Source: Prochlorococcus sp. AG-402-K16
Lineage (GTDB): Bacteria; Cyanobacteriota; Cyanobacteriia; PCC-6307; Cyanobiaceae
Direction: 5' to 3'
Assembly: GCA_003216795.1 (NCBI GenBank)
Contig: QCIH01000003.1
Span: 62,001-126,000, forward strand
DNA: 64,000 bases
Position numbers and translations under genes: made by a program
In this document: one piece after another, positions 1 to 9,328 of the stretch
How positions within the stretch are numbered: position 1 is the stretch's first letter
Layout of the letters: each line of letters begins with the position of its first letter
The notes under the pieces: model-generated
Told to the model about the DNA's origin: nothing
The model's input: only the letters and a program-made list of their open reading frames with translations
Databases searched by the model: none

Positions 1-329
1 ATGATCATGTAGATGCAATTTTACTTATAGCATTTAAAGGATTAAAAGGATGTACATACTGCGTTGGTGGATGTAATGAATATTCAAATCTTCAGGTAGT
101 TAATTTAATATGTGATTATTTGAATAAAGAAGTTCCTAAAAAAAATGATTATAGAGAGCAAATATCCTTTGTTGAAGACAGGCCAGGTCATGATTTTAGA
201 TATGCTATTGATAATTCACTTATTCGTTCTGATTTAGGCTGGCAACCAAGATATTCTTTTGAGGAAGGACTAAGAACCACTATTAGTTGGTATTTAGAGA
301 ATATTAATTGGTGCAAAAAGTTTATTTAA
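1..329 (+). CDS. rfbB: dTDP-glucose 4,6-dehydratase, C-terminal part (truncated by window edge)
   Basis: The gene runs in from the left edge; reading from base 3 the frame is open and encodes about 108 residues up to the TAA. The sequence has the RfbB/RmlB C-terminal hallmarks: a GCNEYSNLQVVNLIC segment (family: GGHNE.NLEVV..IC), then FVEDRPGHDFRYAID and LGWQPRYSFEEGLRTTISWY. RfbB converts dTDP-glucose to dTDP-4-keto-6-deoxyglucose, the second step of dTDP-L-rhamnose synthesis in the cytosol. The partners rfbD, rfbC and rfbA lie together about 20 kb away at 20.5-22.9 kb on the other strand. The catalytic N-terminal half is outside the window, so its integrity cannot be judged. Confidence 0.9.
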   Translation, partial: DHVDAILLIAFKGLKGCTYCVGGCNEYSNLQVVNLICDYLNKEVPKKNDYREQISFVEDRPGHDFRYAIDNSLIRSDLGWQPRYSFEEGLRTTISWYLENINWCKKFI

Positions 330-469
330 TAGCTTTTTGTAAAAATTTTTTAATATCAAAATTTCTTTTTAGAAATTTAATTTATTTCCGTTTTTTTCGT
401 TTATTTATAATACAAAAAATAAAAAAATCCATTATGAATTAAAATTGGAAAAAATTATTTAATTAACCT

Positions 470-2572
470 TTGAAAAAAAAATTATTTTGGTCAAGTTTCC
501 TTGTTTTGTTTGGGTTTATAAATCCTATCTTATCTAGTTCTTTTTTAGAAATCAAAAACCAATTAGAAGATGCAGAAAGCAGATCTAATAAAATAAAAAA
601 TAAAAAAATAAAATATGAAAATTATCAAAACTTAGTCTTTTTAGAAAAAAAAGAAGTTAAGAATATGGAAAATAATTTTAAACTACCTTTAGAGATAAAT
701 AAATTTTTAAATGTTATATCAGAAAATTTAGCATTTGTATCTAACCCAAAAGATAAAAATTTTAGTGTTGATATTGATTCAAATACTCAATCGAGAATAG
801 GTTCAAAATTTATTGCCGAAGGTGATGTAGTTATTAAAACATCTAACGGGATAATGAGGGCTTCGAAATTAACTTATGATAAAGAGTTAGAAAAAATGAT
901 TATTGAAGGAGATATAGATTTTAAAACTGAAACGCAATTTTTAAAGGCAAAAACTATTGAATATGACTTTATTAATAAAAGAGGATTTATTTTGAGAGCA
1001 TTTGGTTCAATTGATTTTAAATCGATTAATAATGTTTTTGATTCTGAAAACATTAGTAATTTTAGCGATAATTTTGATAAAGATTTTGAAATTAGAAATG
1101 TTACCTTTGATAATTCTTCTAAAATTCAACTTAAAAAAAATAATCAAAGAATAAATGCCAAATTAAATCCTTCTAGTAGAACTAGATTTATGGCTGAAAG
1201 AATAGATATCAATAATGATGAATGGAGTGCATCAGAATTAAAATTAACAAATGATCCTTTTAATAAGCCTCAATTAGTTATTAATAATAAAGACTTCAAA
1301 TTCTTTAGAGAAAATAACGATACAAAAATAAAAACTAAATGGTCTAGTTTAACTTTTGAAGATAAGTTAACTATTCCAATTGGACCAAGGAATATTAATC
1401 TTGATAAAGAAAATTACTTTAAATGGGGTATTGCTTACGATAAGCAAAAATATGATGGAGTATCTGTCTATAGAAGTTTTGACCCTTTATTCTTTGGGAA
1501 AAACGAAAGAACTCAGTTTGATTTTCTTGGTAAGTTTAATCTACAAAGGTTTTTAAGCGGGAAAACTAAAAGCTTTTCTAGTGAAAATGAAGATATTTTA
1601 GGGGAAAAAATTGAACTAGATGCAAATATATTAGATTTTTTTGGTATAGATGCTGGACTAAATAGTTCAATAGGAGATTGGAATTTCATCTTGGAAGCTG
1701 AAACTAATTCTACTGATTTTGACAAATTAGATAAAATTTTAGAAGGTAAAAGCTTTTTTACTAAAAATATTTATTCAAAAAATGATAATAAATATTTTGC
1801 TAATGGAGATATTGCTTTTTTTGGGACCTTTCGTGAAAAGACAAATAATGGTTCACTTGGAGAAATCTTAGTTAACAATTCATATGGTGTATTATTTGAT
1901 TTGGAAATTATTAAGAATAAAAAAAATATTGATATCACTAGAAATGTTTCTTTGGGATATGGAACATATGAATCCCCTTCAAGAACAAACTCTAAAAATC
2001 TTATTTCAAAACAAAGAACAAATCTATCTTTAAAACAAAAAAATGAATATGCTTTATGGCAACCTGAATCTGAAAGATTTTTAACTGATGATTATATTTA
2101 TAGTCCCTCAGTAATTAATCGAGGGTTGTTTTGGTTAATTGAAGGTAATGCAGATTTTTTAAGATATGAAGATGGAAATAAACAGGATGTCATCTTAATC
2201 AAAACTGGCCCCAAAGTGGTCTTAGGTTCCTACAAGAAAGATTATCTTGACTATACAGAAATCCAACTATATCCCAGATTTAAATTTAATAGGGGTAATA
2301 GTCCTTTCAGTTTCGATCAGGTGGTAGATAGCAGTGTTGTTGAATTTAATATTAAACAACAATTATATAAGGCTTTAGCAGTAAATTTTTCTGGTGATTT
2401 TAATTTAGAAAATAATAATTTAGAGGATAATTTTATTAATTCTACTATTGAAATATCTTTGAATAGAAGAGCTTATAATATAGGACTATTCTATGATTTT
2501 GATAATGAAGAGGGCGGTATAAATTTTGATATATACTCTTTTAATTTCAGTGGTTTAGGTAGTAATTTTTAG
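470..2572 (+). CDS. LptD-like outer-membrane protein with OstA-like domain (DUF3769 family)
   Basis: A 700-residue protein with a TTG start. Residues 1-23 form a signal peptide (KKK then a hydrophobic stretch). Residues about 108-185 look like an OstA/LptA-type beta-jellyroll (IAEGDVVIKTSNG, then repeated short beta strands such as MIIEGDIDF). The C-terminal half is rich in alternating polar/hydrophobic strands and ends in Phe, as expected of an outer-membrane barrel. Cyanobacterial LptD homologues are of this DUF3769 type, so the inferred role is insertion of lipopolysaccharide into the outer membrane. That fits its place beside an O-antigen island. There is no canonical ATG near the start, and the 140-nt upstream spacer is AT-rich with no strong Shine-Dalgarno. 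The LptD assignment is from family knowledge, not measured similarity. Confidence 0.75.
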   Translation: MKKKLFWSSFLVLFGFINPILSSSFLEIKNQLEDAESRSNKIKNKKIKYENYQNLVFLEKKEVKNMENNFKLPLEINKFLNVISENLAFVSNPKDKNFSVDIDSNTQSRIGSKFIAEGDVVIKTSNGIMRASKLTYDKELEKMIIEGDIDFKTETQFLKAKTIEYDFINKRGFILRAFGSIDFKSINNVFDSENISNFSDNFDKDFEIRNVTFDNSSKIQLKKNNQRINAKLNPSSRTRFMAERIDINNDEWSASELKLTNDPFNKPQLVINNKDFKFFRENNDTKIKTKWSSLTFEDKLTIPIGPRNINLDKENYFKWGIAYDKQKYDGVSVYRSFDPLFFGKNERTQFDFLGKFNLQRFLSGKTKSFSSENEDILGEKIELDANILDFFGIDAGLNSSIGDWNFILEAETNSTDFDKLDKILEGKSFFTKNIYSKNDNKYFANGDIAFFGTFREKTNNGSLGEILVNNSYGVLFDLEIIKNKKNIDITRNVSLGYGTYESPSRTNSKNLISKQRTNLSLKQKNEYALWQPESERFLTDDYIYSPSVINRGLFWLIEGNADFLRYEDGNKQDVILIKTGPKVVLGSYKKDYLDYTEIQLYPRFKFNRGNSPFSFDQVVDSSVVEFNIKQQLYKALAVNFSGDFNLENNNLEDNFINSTIEISLNRRAYNIGLFYDFDNEEGGINFDIYSFNFSGLGSNF

Positions 2573-2735
2573 GAAAATTATTAATAATAATTTTATTAGG
2601 ATACTTGCTTTAATTAAAATGAATCTTATTGAAAAAATAATTTTGTGTAAATTTTTTTTAGTTGCAAGCAATAAAAATTTCTTTTTTTTTAAAATAATAT
2701 AGACTTTTATTTTATTAAAAAAGGAAATTAGAAAA

Positions 2736-3788
2736 TTGTATTCTCCATTATTTCATCTAATACATTTACCAAAATCAGCAGGAAATAGTATTTGGAGAGA
2801 TTTAATTGATAGTACTGAAAAATACTCTATCAATCCTAATCATGTAATTAAATTAGATACTAGAAATTTTGTAGATGATAAATATTGGAAAAGTTTATAT
2901 TTTCAGAAAAGTCAAGAATATAATAATAATACTAGTTTTATTCCACAAAATTCTCTCTCTATACTTGCTCATAAAGAGGTAAATAAGATACTTCAAGAAT
3001 TTAAGTTTAATCATAAAATTCTTATTCATCACCATAATTCCGGCGCTTTTAGGCTTCCATTAGAAAAAAAAATAAAAAAAAATTATGATAATAGTCAAAC
3101 TTCTAGTCATAAATGGGATCTAAAAGAAAATCCAGAAATTTATGTTTTTACTTTAAGAAATTCATTAGAGAGATCTATATCACAAGTAAAATTTGCATTT
3201 ATGGTTAATAGTATTTTTGAAACTCCTACAACGCCTAAATCAAAAAACTATAAAAATGGACCATATTGGATCGGGGGATTAGATGCTGACGCGATCCCTT
3301 TCGATCGTCGACCTGCTATAGAAATGTTAGCATTGGATTATGAACGTGATATTGAGAATAGATCTGAATATATAGAGTATGCACTGCAAATAATTCCTGA
3401 ATTTGCAACTTATCAATTAAGATATATTTTAACTCTTATAGTTTCAAAAAATCCAACTGAAACAAATGAGATTTTATGGATGAAATCTAATGAGGAAATA
3501 TTAAAACTTTGGAATATCTCTAAAGATTCCATTAAAAATACCTCTAAAATTAATAAGATTGGTGCAATTTATCTTGATGAAAATAAAAAATTTTATTTTT
3601 CTAATTCATTTGAAAAATTTATTTCTGAACATTTAGAAATCAAAAAATTTGAAATTGATCAAGTTTTTAAAGAAACTAAAACAAATTTTCAAGAGGATTT
3701 TATTGAAGTCAATGATGATTTTAGCTTTTATACGAATATGGAAAATAAACTCTTAAAAGATATTTTTGGCTTCCCAAAAAATTTTTAG
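2736..3788 (+). CDS. Sulfotransferase family protein
   Basis: A 350-residue protein starting at TTG. The N-terminus HLPKSAGNSIW (residues 10-20) matches the 5'-phosphosulfate loop of sulfotransferases (H.PKTAGTS). VFTLRNSLERSISQ (about 137-150) matches the 3'-phosphate motif, with Arg141 and Ser147 in the expected places. Such enzymes transfer sulfate from PAPS to a sugar or other acceptor. In this setting, between the LptD-like gene and the island sugar genes, sulfation of surface polysaccharide is a reasonable inference. It is followed by a PhyH-type dioxygenase on the same strand after 115 nt. No transmembrane segment is evident, so a cytosolic or peripheral enzyme is expected. The acceptor is unknown. 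Confidence 0.7.
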   Translation: MYSPLFHLIHLPKSAGNSIWRDLIDSTEKYSINPNHVIKLDTRNFVDDKYWKSLYFQKSQEYNNNTSFIPQNSLSILAHKEVNKILQEFKFNHKILIHHHNSGAFRLPLEKKIKKNYDNSQTSSHKWDLKENPEIYVFTLRNSLERSISQVKFAFMVNSIFETPTTPKSKNYKNGPYWIGGLDADAIPFDRRPAIEMLALDYERDIENRSEYIEYALQIIPEFATYQLRYILTLIVSKNPTETNEILWMKSNEEILKLWNISKDSIKNTSKINKIGAIYLDENKKFYFSNSFEKFISEHLEIKKFEIDQVFKETKTNFQEDFIEVNDDFSFYTNMENKLLKDIFGFPKNF

Positions 3789-3903
3789 ATTTTTAATTTT
3801 AATAAAAAAATTATTTTTTAAAAAATTATTTTATACGTTAATAAAGTAAATAATACTAGTAATTTTTTATTAATATTATAAGAGAAAGAATTTTCTTGAA
3901 TAA

Positions 3904-5211
3904 ATGTCAAACATTTTAGCTAATTCTTATGATTCAAATTCATATGTAGTTCTTAAGAATGTCTTTGAGCCTTGGGAAATAGATGAATTAAACAAAGAAT
4001 ATGACAATTATTATAAATTAAATGGTAGAGATAAATTAGATGAAAAAGCAGTTTCTATTCCTTTAACTGGTGTTGTAGAGTATCACAAGCCAATCGCTGA
4101 AATAATATCTAGAAAAGAAAGATTATTTGATTCTGTAAAAGCAGTTTTAGGAAAAGATAGTCAATTTATAGGTTCTGAAACTATCCAAGTTAAAAATGAT
4201 ACGCATGGTCCTCATAGGGATTATTGTTTTACTCATGACACTTTAAAAGCACTTATTTGCCTTACTGGTAGATACGCAGAAAGTGAAAAAAAATCTTTAC
4301 ATCAAGATCAATTTACTCTGCAATTAGATGGAGCATTTATGATAAATCCTGGATCTCATCATATACAAGGGAGACAATCTTTTTTAAATCAACAAAGAAC
4401 GGAATGGCCAAGTAAAAAACTTTCCCGCTATGAAAAAGTAACTAATACTGTTTTATTAGGCGATGCTAGAACTGATGGTGATTATTATTACCCTAATTTA
4501 GATGCACAAGGGAGATACGCGGGCTTTCAACATATACCTTTTGAAAAAGGTGATGTAATACTATTCTCCACAAGAGCAATTCATGCTCTTTATCCTCAAA
4601 GAAATGACTTTATGATGCATTTTATAGGTCTGCTTTTTGTTGAAGATTTTATGCAGGGCTACTTAAAAAATACAAGTTTGATTGAAAAGCTAAAAGATAT
4701 ATTTAGCCTAAATATAAGGAATGCCTTTTTGGAATATTCAGCTCAACCCGTAATAAGCTCAATAATTTATCAATCTATTCGGCCTCATTTAAAAAACCAT
4801 AAAAAAACAAAAAAACAAATTAAAGTGCAGAAAATAAAAAAAGATATTTTTATAAATGAATCTAATATTAAACTCTGGAACCCTCATCAATGTATTTTAG
4901 ATCGAGAAAATATAAGAACTAAATTTATAAGAGGTAAAGAAGATTTTTATTTTTATAAAAATATTAATCGTTTGAATATTGGATTAAAAAACTATCTCCA
5001 ATATAAAAAAGAAAAGAATTTATATAAATTTATGATTTTTCTAGCTAAAGCAAGGATATTTAATCCACTTTTATTTGTAACTTTTTATATTAAATTGCTA
5101 AGATCTTTTCTATTTTCTAATGATAAAGAAAAATTTATAAAAGTAATCTTTCGAAAAAAACCTTTAATTTTAAAAAAATTAAAAAAATTAAAAAACTTAA
5201 AAAAGTTATAA
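3904..5211 (+). CDS. Phytanoyl-CoA dioxygenase (PhyH)-like Fe(II)/2-oxoglutarate oxygenase
   Basis: A 435-residue protein. Residues 1-250 look like a PhyH fold. The iron-binding H-x-D is in GPHRDYCF (His104, Asp106), the distal His is in STRAIHALYP (His227) and a 2-oxoglutarate Arg is nearby (Arg233). Family members hydroxylate small molecules or sugars, often in polysaccharide and natural-product clusters. The last 170 residues are a Lys-rich extension that I do not recognise. The tail ends in a near-repeat of KKLKKLKNLKKL, encoded by a TTAAAAAA-type tandem repeat, so the C-terminus may vary between strains by slippage. It converges with the epimerase gene on the other strand, 27 nt away. 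The substrate is unknown. Confidence 0.7.
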   Translation: MSNILANSYDSNSYVVLKNVFEPWEIDELNKEYDNYYKLNGRDKLDEKAVSIPLTGVVEYHKPIAEIISRKERLFDSVKAVLGKDSQFIGSETIQVKNDTHGPHRDYCFTHDTLKALICLTGRYAESEKKSLHQDQFTLQLDGAFMINPGSHHIQGRQSFLNQQRTEWPSKKLSRYEKVTNTVLLGDARTDGDYYYPNLDAQGRYAGFQHIPFEKGDVILFSTRAIHALYPQRNDFMMHFIGLLFVEDFMQGYLKNTSLIEKLKDIFSLNIRNAFLEYSAQPVISSIIYQSIRPHLKNHKKTKKQIKVQKIKKDIFINESNIKLWNPHQCILDRENIRTKFIRGKEDFYFYKNINRLNIGLKNYLQYKKEKNLYKFMIFLAKARIFNPLLFVTFYIKLLRSFLFSNDKEKFIKVIFRKKPLILKKLKKLKNLKKL

Positions 5212-5238
5212 AGAATTTTAAAATCTAAATTAATAATT

Positions 5239-6180
5239 TTAGATTTTATCCAAACTACTATATGTTTGCCTGATTTGTTTCTCCATATTAGTTGGCTCAA
5301 TATTAAAAAATTTTAAAAAATTTCTGAATTCTAAATTTTCACAAACATAAATATTTTTTTTAAGGTTTTTATCAATACTATAAATTACCTCAGGTAAATC
5401 AAAAATTTTGCTTATGAATTTTGCTAAATCGATAAGATTAGTGGTATGCGTTGCGGCATTAATTAATTTTGTAGGATAGTTACTTTCTTTTAAAAGCCAA
5501 TAAATGCTTGCTCTCGCAATATCATTGCCATATCCGTAACTCCTAATAACATCGCTTTTTGATTTAATAATTATTGATTCTCTTTTTTTTGCTGATAATA
5601 AAAAATTACCAAAAGCAAAAATATTCGGATCTCTTATAAATTTTCCTGTTAATCCATAAATTCTCATTATCAAACAATTAGAAAGTCTCTGAAAAGTTTG
5701 CTCTTCTTCAAATTTCAGTACTCCATATGGATCCTTGTTTAGCTCTATATTATTTATTTCTTTTTTTTCTATAGATTCTGCCGCACCAGAAGAGATTAAT
5801 ACAGATCTTTTAGTCTCACAAACATTCAAAACATACTCAAGATTTTTGAGTATCTTTTTATTGATCTCAATATAATCATTTATCCCATAAACACAAATTT
5901 TTTCTCTGGTTAAAAAGGCGCAATGAATTACAAAAAAGTCCCTTTTTTTATTTAATAGGTTTTTGATTTCAGAAAGAGGATAAATAGGAATAATAATCTT
6001 ATTTTTATAAGCTGTACTATAAATTTGTCCGGATTTACTACCAAAGGCCATAACTTTTTCATTAAAAATATTGATTGGAATTATTTTCTGAAGTTCATGT
6101 AAAAAGTTTCTACCTACCCATCCGGTAGCACCCGTAAGGATGAAACTAGTTTTGGAATTTTCAATAATACTTTGCTCCAT
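5239..6180 (-). CDS. NAD-dependent sugar epimerase/dehydratase (extended SDR)
   Basis: A 313-residue extended short-chain dehydrogenase. The Rossmann motif TGATGWVG is at residues 16-23, a candidate catalytic Ser lies in SSGAA (130-134) and the YxxxK pair is Tyr152/Lys156 (DPYGVLKFEE). Proteins of this type epimerise, dehydrate or reduce nucleotide-linked sugars. It is the last gene of the seven-gene minus-strand operon, and its start abuts the HAD phosphatase stop. The NeuB-like and HAD genes upstream suggest that it modifies a sugar that becomes part of an ulosonic acid or another glycan residue. The exact reaction cannot be told from sequence alone. Confidence 0.75.
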   Translation of the reverse strand: MEQSIIENSKTSFILTGATGWVGRNFLHELQKIIPINIFNEKVMAFGSKSGQIYSTAYKNKIIIPIYPLSEIKNLLNKKRDFFVIHCAFLTREKICVYGINDYIEINKKILKNLEYVLNVCETKRSVLISSGAAESIEKKEINNIELNKDPYGVLKFEEEQTFQRLSNCLIMRIYGLTGKFIRDPNIFAFGNFLLSAKKRESIIIKSKSDVIRSYGYGNDIARASIYWLLKESNYPTKLINAATHTTNLIDLAKFISKIFDLPEVIYSIDKNLKKNIYVCENLEFRNFLKFFNIEPTNMEKQIRQTYSSLDKI

Positions 6181-6836
6181 TAAATATAATTTTTAAATTC
6201 ATTAAAGGATTCTAGAACTTCAGAATCTTCATTTAAGACAAAAGATTTGCCATAACCATATTTTGCATATACGAATTTAAAAGAATTTCCCAAAGTTGCT
6301 ATATAATCTGACTCAGTATCGCCAGTATAAAACTTTCTTCCTCCATAATTAGAGTCAAGGAAACTTAGGTAATTTGATTTGTTCCTAATGATATTTGTGG
6401 CCCATTTTTGACAATTATCGGTATTTCCGTTAGCAGTAAAAATATCATCAAAGAAATTATAGATTCCGAAATAGATTAGAGCTTTTTTAGATATTTTATA
6501 AGGCTTATTTGTAACGGCAAAAACTTTGTTATTAGAACAATTTCTTATCTGATAAAGTACTTTTTTAACATGTGGGTAGATTTTATAGGATTTATATCCT
6601 AAAGAATCATGATGCAATCTAAAGTCCTTTAAAATACAAAGTTTTTTTTCTTTGTCTAAATTTATTGATAATAATTTTTCTAAATAACTTTCAAGAGGGG
6701 GGCCTATCAAGGTAATTAATATTTTTTTTTTAACTTTACTAAAACTATTTTTTACTAAAGAATAGTTCAAAGATTCATATATTCCATCGAGGCTATCAAA
6801 AATTGTCCCATCAAGATCAAAGCAAAATATTGACAT
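6180..6836 (-). CDS. HAD-family hydrolase (phosphoglycolate-phosphatase-like)
   Basis: A 218-residue HAD phosphatase. Motif I FDLDGTIFDS gives nucleophile Asp7 and acid/base Asp9. Motif II is in FAVTNKPYK and motif IV is GDTESDYIA. The cap insertion between motifs I and II resembles that of Gph-type enzymes. It sits 13 nt downstream of the NeuB-like gene and overlaps the epimerase gene by one base, so all three are probably co-transcribed. In sialic and ulosonic acid pathways a HAD phosphatase removes the phosphate from the 9- or 8-phosphate product, and that is the best inference here. A general sugar-phosphate phosphatase is also possible. Confidence 0.75.
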   Translation of the reverse strand: MSIFCFDLDGTIFDSLDGIYESLNYSLVKNSFSKVKKKILITLIGPPLESYLEKLLSINLDKEKKLCILKDFRLHHDSLGYKSYKIYPHVKKVLYQIRNCSNNKVFAVTNKPYKISKKALIYFGIYNFFDDIFTANGNTDNCQKWATNIIRNKSNYLSFLDSNYGGRKFYTGDTESDYIATLGNSFKFVYAKYGYGKSFVLNEDSEVLESFNEFKNYI

Positions 6837-6849
6837 CTGCTTTTAAATA

Positions 6850-7953
6850 TTATTTGCCTCTTTCAAGAATAAATTTTCTTAAAGACTCATTTTCTCTATA
6901 TGGTCCATCAATATGGTCAATTGTTAATTGATCATCTTGAGAAATATCAACTGTTAAACTTTCTCCATTTATTATTTCTCTACAAGATAGTTGTCCTTTA
7001 TGAAGTGGAATAGCCAAATAAAAGTCTCTATCGAATGTTTTAGATGAAAATACATATCCTTTTTTCAATTCTTTCTTCGCATAAACGCCTCTTACTAATT
7101 CGTCTAGATATCTCCTTTCCTTAACAGATACATTTCTTCTTGAAGTATTAGATCCACCACACATTTCTTTCGATTTATGAAATGCCTTAAACCAAGTATC
7201 AGCCTGATGGGGTAATGAACAATATTTTGAAACTGGTACATTCTCATAATCTATGTCTATATGTCTTTCCCAAGTTCTTGCACCTTTGCCATAGCTAAGA
7301 AGCATTGAATTTTCCCAGTCAGTCATTTCATGAGTTGAGAATCCAATAATATGATTCGGGTATCTTTCTTTTAAATAATCAATTTGATTAAGTTCTAATT
7401 CCGAGTCCTCTGAAGGATATAGAGAAACGCAGTGATTTATTGCTAATGGTATATTTCTATGTTCAAAGAATTTCACACAATCATCTATTGTTTTTTCTGT
7501 TGCCCCTCCAGTAGAGATGATTACAGGTTTATTTAAATCAGCAATTTTTTCGAGTAGAGGCCAAGTAGCTATATCTGAACTTGCGATTTTAATAATTGGC
7601 AAATCAAATGTTCCACACAAACCTACAGAAGCCTCATCAAAAGGTGTTGCCATAGGTATGCATCCACAATTTACTACTTCATCAATAAGTATTTTGAACT
7701 CATCAATAGATAATTTCGTGGCTTCAGTTTTTTTAATGTATCTTGATTCAGTAAATCCTTTAAAAGATGGATGAATAAAGGAATCTACATCTCTAAATTG
7801 TAATTTTATAGCTACTCTTACCGAATTTACTCTTGCGACAGTTGCAAAGTCTCTAACTATTTTTAAACCTCTTTTTAAATTGCCCCAGTGATTATTAGCT
7901 AATTCTAATACGAATAAGTTTTCGAATATTAATCTATCATTTTGGGATACCAT
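6850..7953 (-). CDS. NeuB/SpsE-family ulosonic (sialic-type) acid synthase
   Basis: A 367-residue protein with a NeuB TIM barrel (residues about 10-280) and a C-terminal SAF/antifreeze-like domain (about 285-350). Recognisable motifs are ELANNHWGN (17-25, family E.G.NH.G), TPFDEASV (103-110) and NHCVSLYP (173-180). The two metal-ligand histidines are His208 in GFSTHE and His231 in WERHID. NeuB enzymes condense phosphoenolpyruvate with an amino- or neutral sugar to give a nonulosonic or related acid. The usual SDHT reads STHE and EKHF reads ERHI, so this is a diverged subgroup whose substrate may differ. The HAD phosphatase follows immediately. Confidence 0.75.
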   Translation of the reverse strand: MVSQNDRLIFENLFVLELANNHWGNLKRGLKIVRDFATVARVNSVRVAIKLQFRDVDSFIHPSFKGFTESRYIKKTEATKLSIDEFKILIDEVVNCGCIPMATPFDEASVGLCGTFDLPIIKIASSDIATWPLLEKIADLNKPVIISTGGATEKTIDDCVKFFEHRNIPLAINHCVSLYPSEDSELELNQIDYLKERYPNHIIGFSTHEMTDWENSMLLSYGKGARTWERHIDIDYENVPVSKYCSLPHQADTWFKAFHKSKEMCGGSNTSRRNVSVKERRYLDELVRGVYAKKELKKGYVFSSKTFDRDFYLAIPLHKGQLSCREIINGESLTVDISQDDQLTIDHIDGPYRENESLRKFILERGK

Positions 7954-8056
7954 ATTATTGTAATTTCGCTGAAAAAAATATTAACATATAACCAACTTAG
8001 ATGTCATATATTTAGGGGAAAAACAAAACTCTTACTTAAAAATGCTTATCAAATAT

Positions 8057-9328
8057 TTATAGTAAGGCACATTCTAAAAATGATTTAGCTAAATCACTAT
8101 CACTTAAATTAAAATTAAAATTATTGGGAAAAATTTCATTTAATAATTTTATTGCTGCTAGCGATATTCCTCCAAGTTGACCTGAAATTATTACTTTTAT
8201 TGGTTTAGAAATTTTACTTTGAGTGCATAATTTATCTAATATAATTCTATATTGATTCAGCCAGTGGCATAATAATTCGCTTGGATTGTAGGTACTGATG
8301 TCTTTCATTGTTATTGTAGGTACATTTGTATATTCGAACTTGTTAACATCAAATCCTGGAAAGAATAGTAAATCCTTTTTTGATTTTTCTATTATTTTGC
8401 GAAATCTTATATAGTCTAAAGCTTTAAGTTCATCAATAAGATCGCTAAAATTATAGATCGTATTAGAGCAATATTCATTTAGTAATCTCCCACATGGGAT
8501 ATGAGATATGACTGATAAGTATCCTAATTTTGGAAAATCTCTATAAAATTCAATTTTTGAAGAAAATGAATTATTAAAAATAATTTGTGATCCAGTTCCC
8601 CAATTAAAAACTATATCAGAATTATTTATGGAAGAAAATGTCGATGCTTGTAAGTCACCTAATTCAGGAAATAATTTAATTTCGTTGACATTTTTGAAAA
8701 ACTTTGATTTTTTTAAAGTAATAAATGATTCATGAAAGGGCTTAGTTTTATCAAAATTTTTATTTAAAAAACTTTCTTTAATACAGGTTGATTCCCATAG
8801 ATATTTCGAAGTTGGTAAGTTGAAACCAAAATAATAATTATATATTAATTGAAGTGGAGTCATTAAACTTTTTACTTTTATTGGTTCTTTACTTATGTTG
8901 TTTTTTATAAACTCAGAAAAAAATGATAGACATTTATTGTCTGAAGATAGTTTATTATTTGGCATTGAAATTAATGATGGAGTACCATTAATAGATTTAA
9001 CTTTAGTTTTATTATATTGATTTGGTAAGTCATTCCAAGAGGAAAAAAAAGGTTCTGAATTCGCAAAAAGTCCTGCTATTCCATGCATCTGACAACTATT
9101 AAGAATCACTAAATCTTTACCCTCTAAATCTAATTCTTTTATAAAGGTTAGAATGATTTTAAAAATATTATCTAACTCTTTTTTTGCATAAAATTCAGGC
9201 TTTTGATTAATATCTTTGATAATTAAAAAACTATCTTTTATTATCTTTCTATTTTCATCCAAAAACCATAATTTAAATCTTGTGAAGCCCCAGTCTATTA
9301 TTAAATAATTAGTTAGTCTCTTGACCAT
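8057..9328 (-). CDS. FGGY-family carbohydrate kinase (sedoheptulokinase/xylulokinase-like)
   Basis: A 423-residue sugar kinase of the FGGY family. Residues 8-21 (LIIDWGFTRFKLW) are the ATP-binding DxG-type loop. CQMHG (79-83) followed by WND (98-100) matches the QMHG...WxD substrate motif of ketose kinases. ELGDLQAS (222-229) carries the likely catalytic Asp225, and NWGTGSQI (242-249) is the second phosphate loop. The start overlaps the end of the AroB-like cyclase gene by 16 nt, which implies coupled expression. If the substrate is sedoheptulose, the product would feed a sedoheptulose-7-phosphate cyclase directly. That link is inference; xylulose or another ketose is possible. Confidence 0.65.
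   Translation of the reverse strand: MVKRLTNYLIIDWGFTRFKLWFLDENRKIIKDSFLIIKDINQKPEFYAKKELDNIFKIILTFIKELDLEGKDLVILNSCQMHGIAGLFANSEPFFSSWNDLPNQYNKTKVKSINGTPSLISMPNNKLSSDNKCLSFFSEFIKNNISKEPIKVKSLMTPLQLIYNYYFGFNLPTSKYLWESTCIKESFLNKNFDKTKPFHESFITLKKSKFFKNVNEIKLFPELGDLQASTFSSINNSDIVFNWGTGSQIIFNNSFSSKIEFYRDFPKLGYLSVISHIPCGRLLNEYCSNTIYNFSDLIDELKALDYIRFRKIIEKSKKDLLFFPGFDVNKFEYTNVPTITMKDISTYNPSELLCHWLNQYRIILDKLCTQSKISKPIKVIISGQLGGISLAAIKLLNEIFPNNFNFNLSDSDLAKSFLECALL

Noticed and set aside
5085-5300. Phe-rich minus-strand ORF overlapping the end of the PhyH gene and the epimerase gene
   Set aside because: It is the reverse complement of the Lys-rich repeat tail and has no independent coding character.
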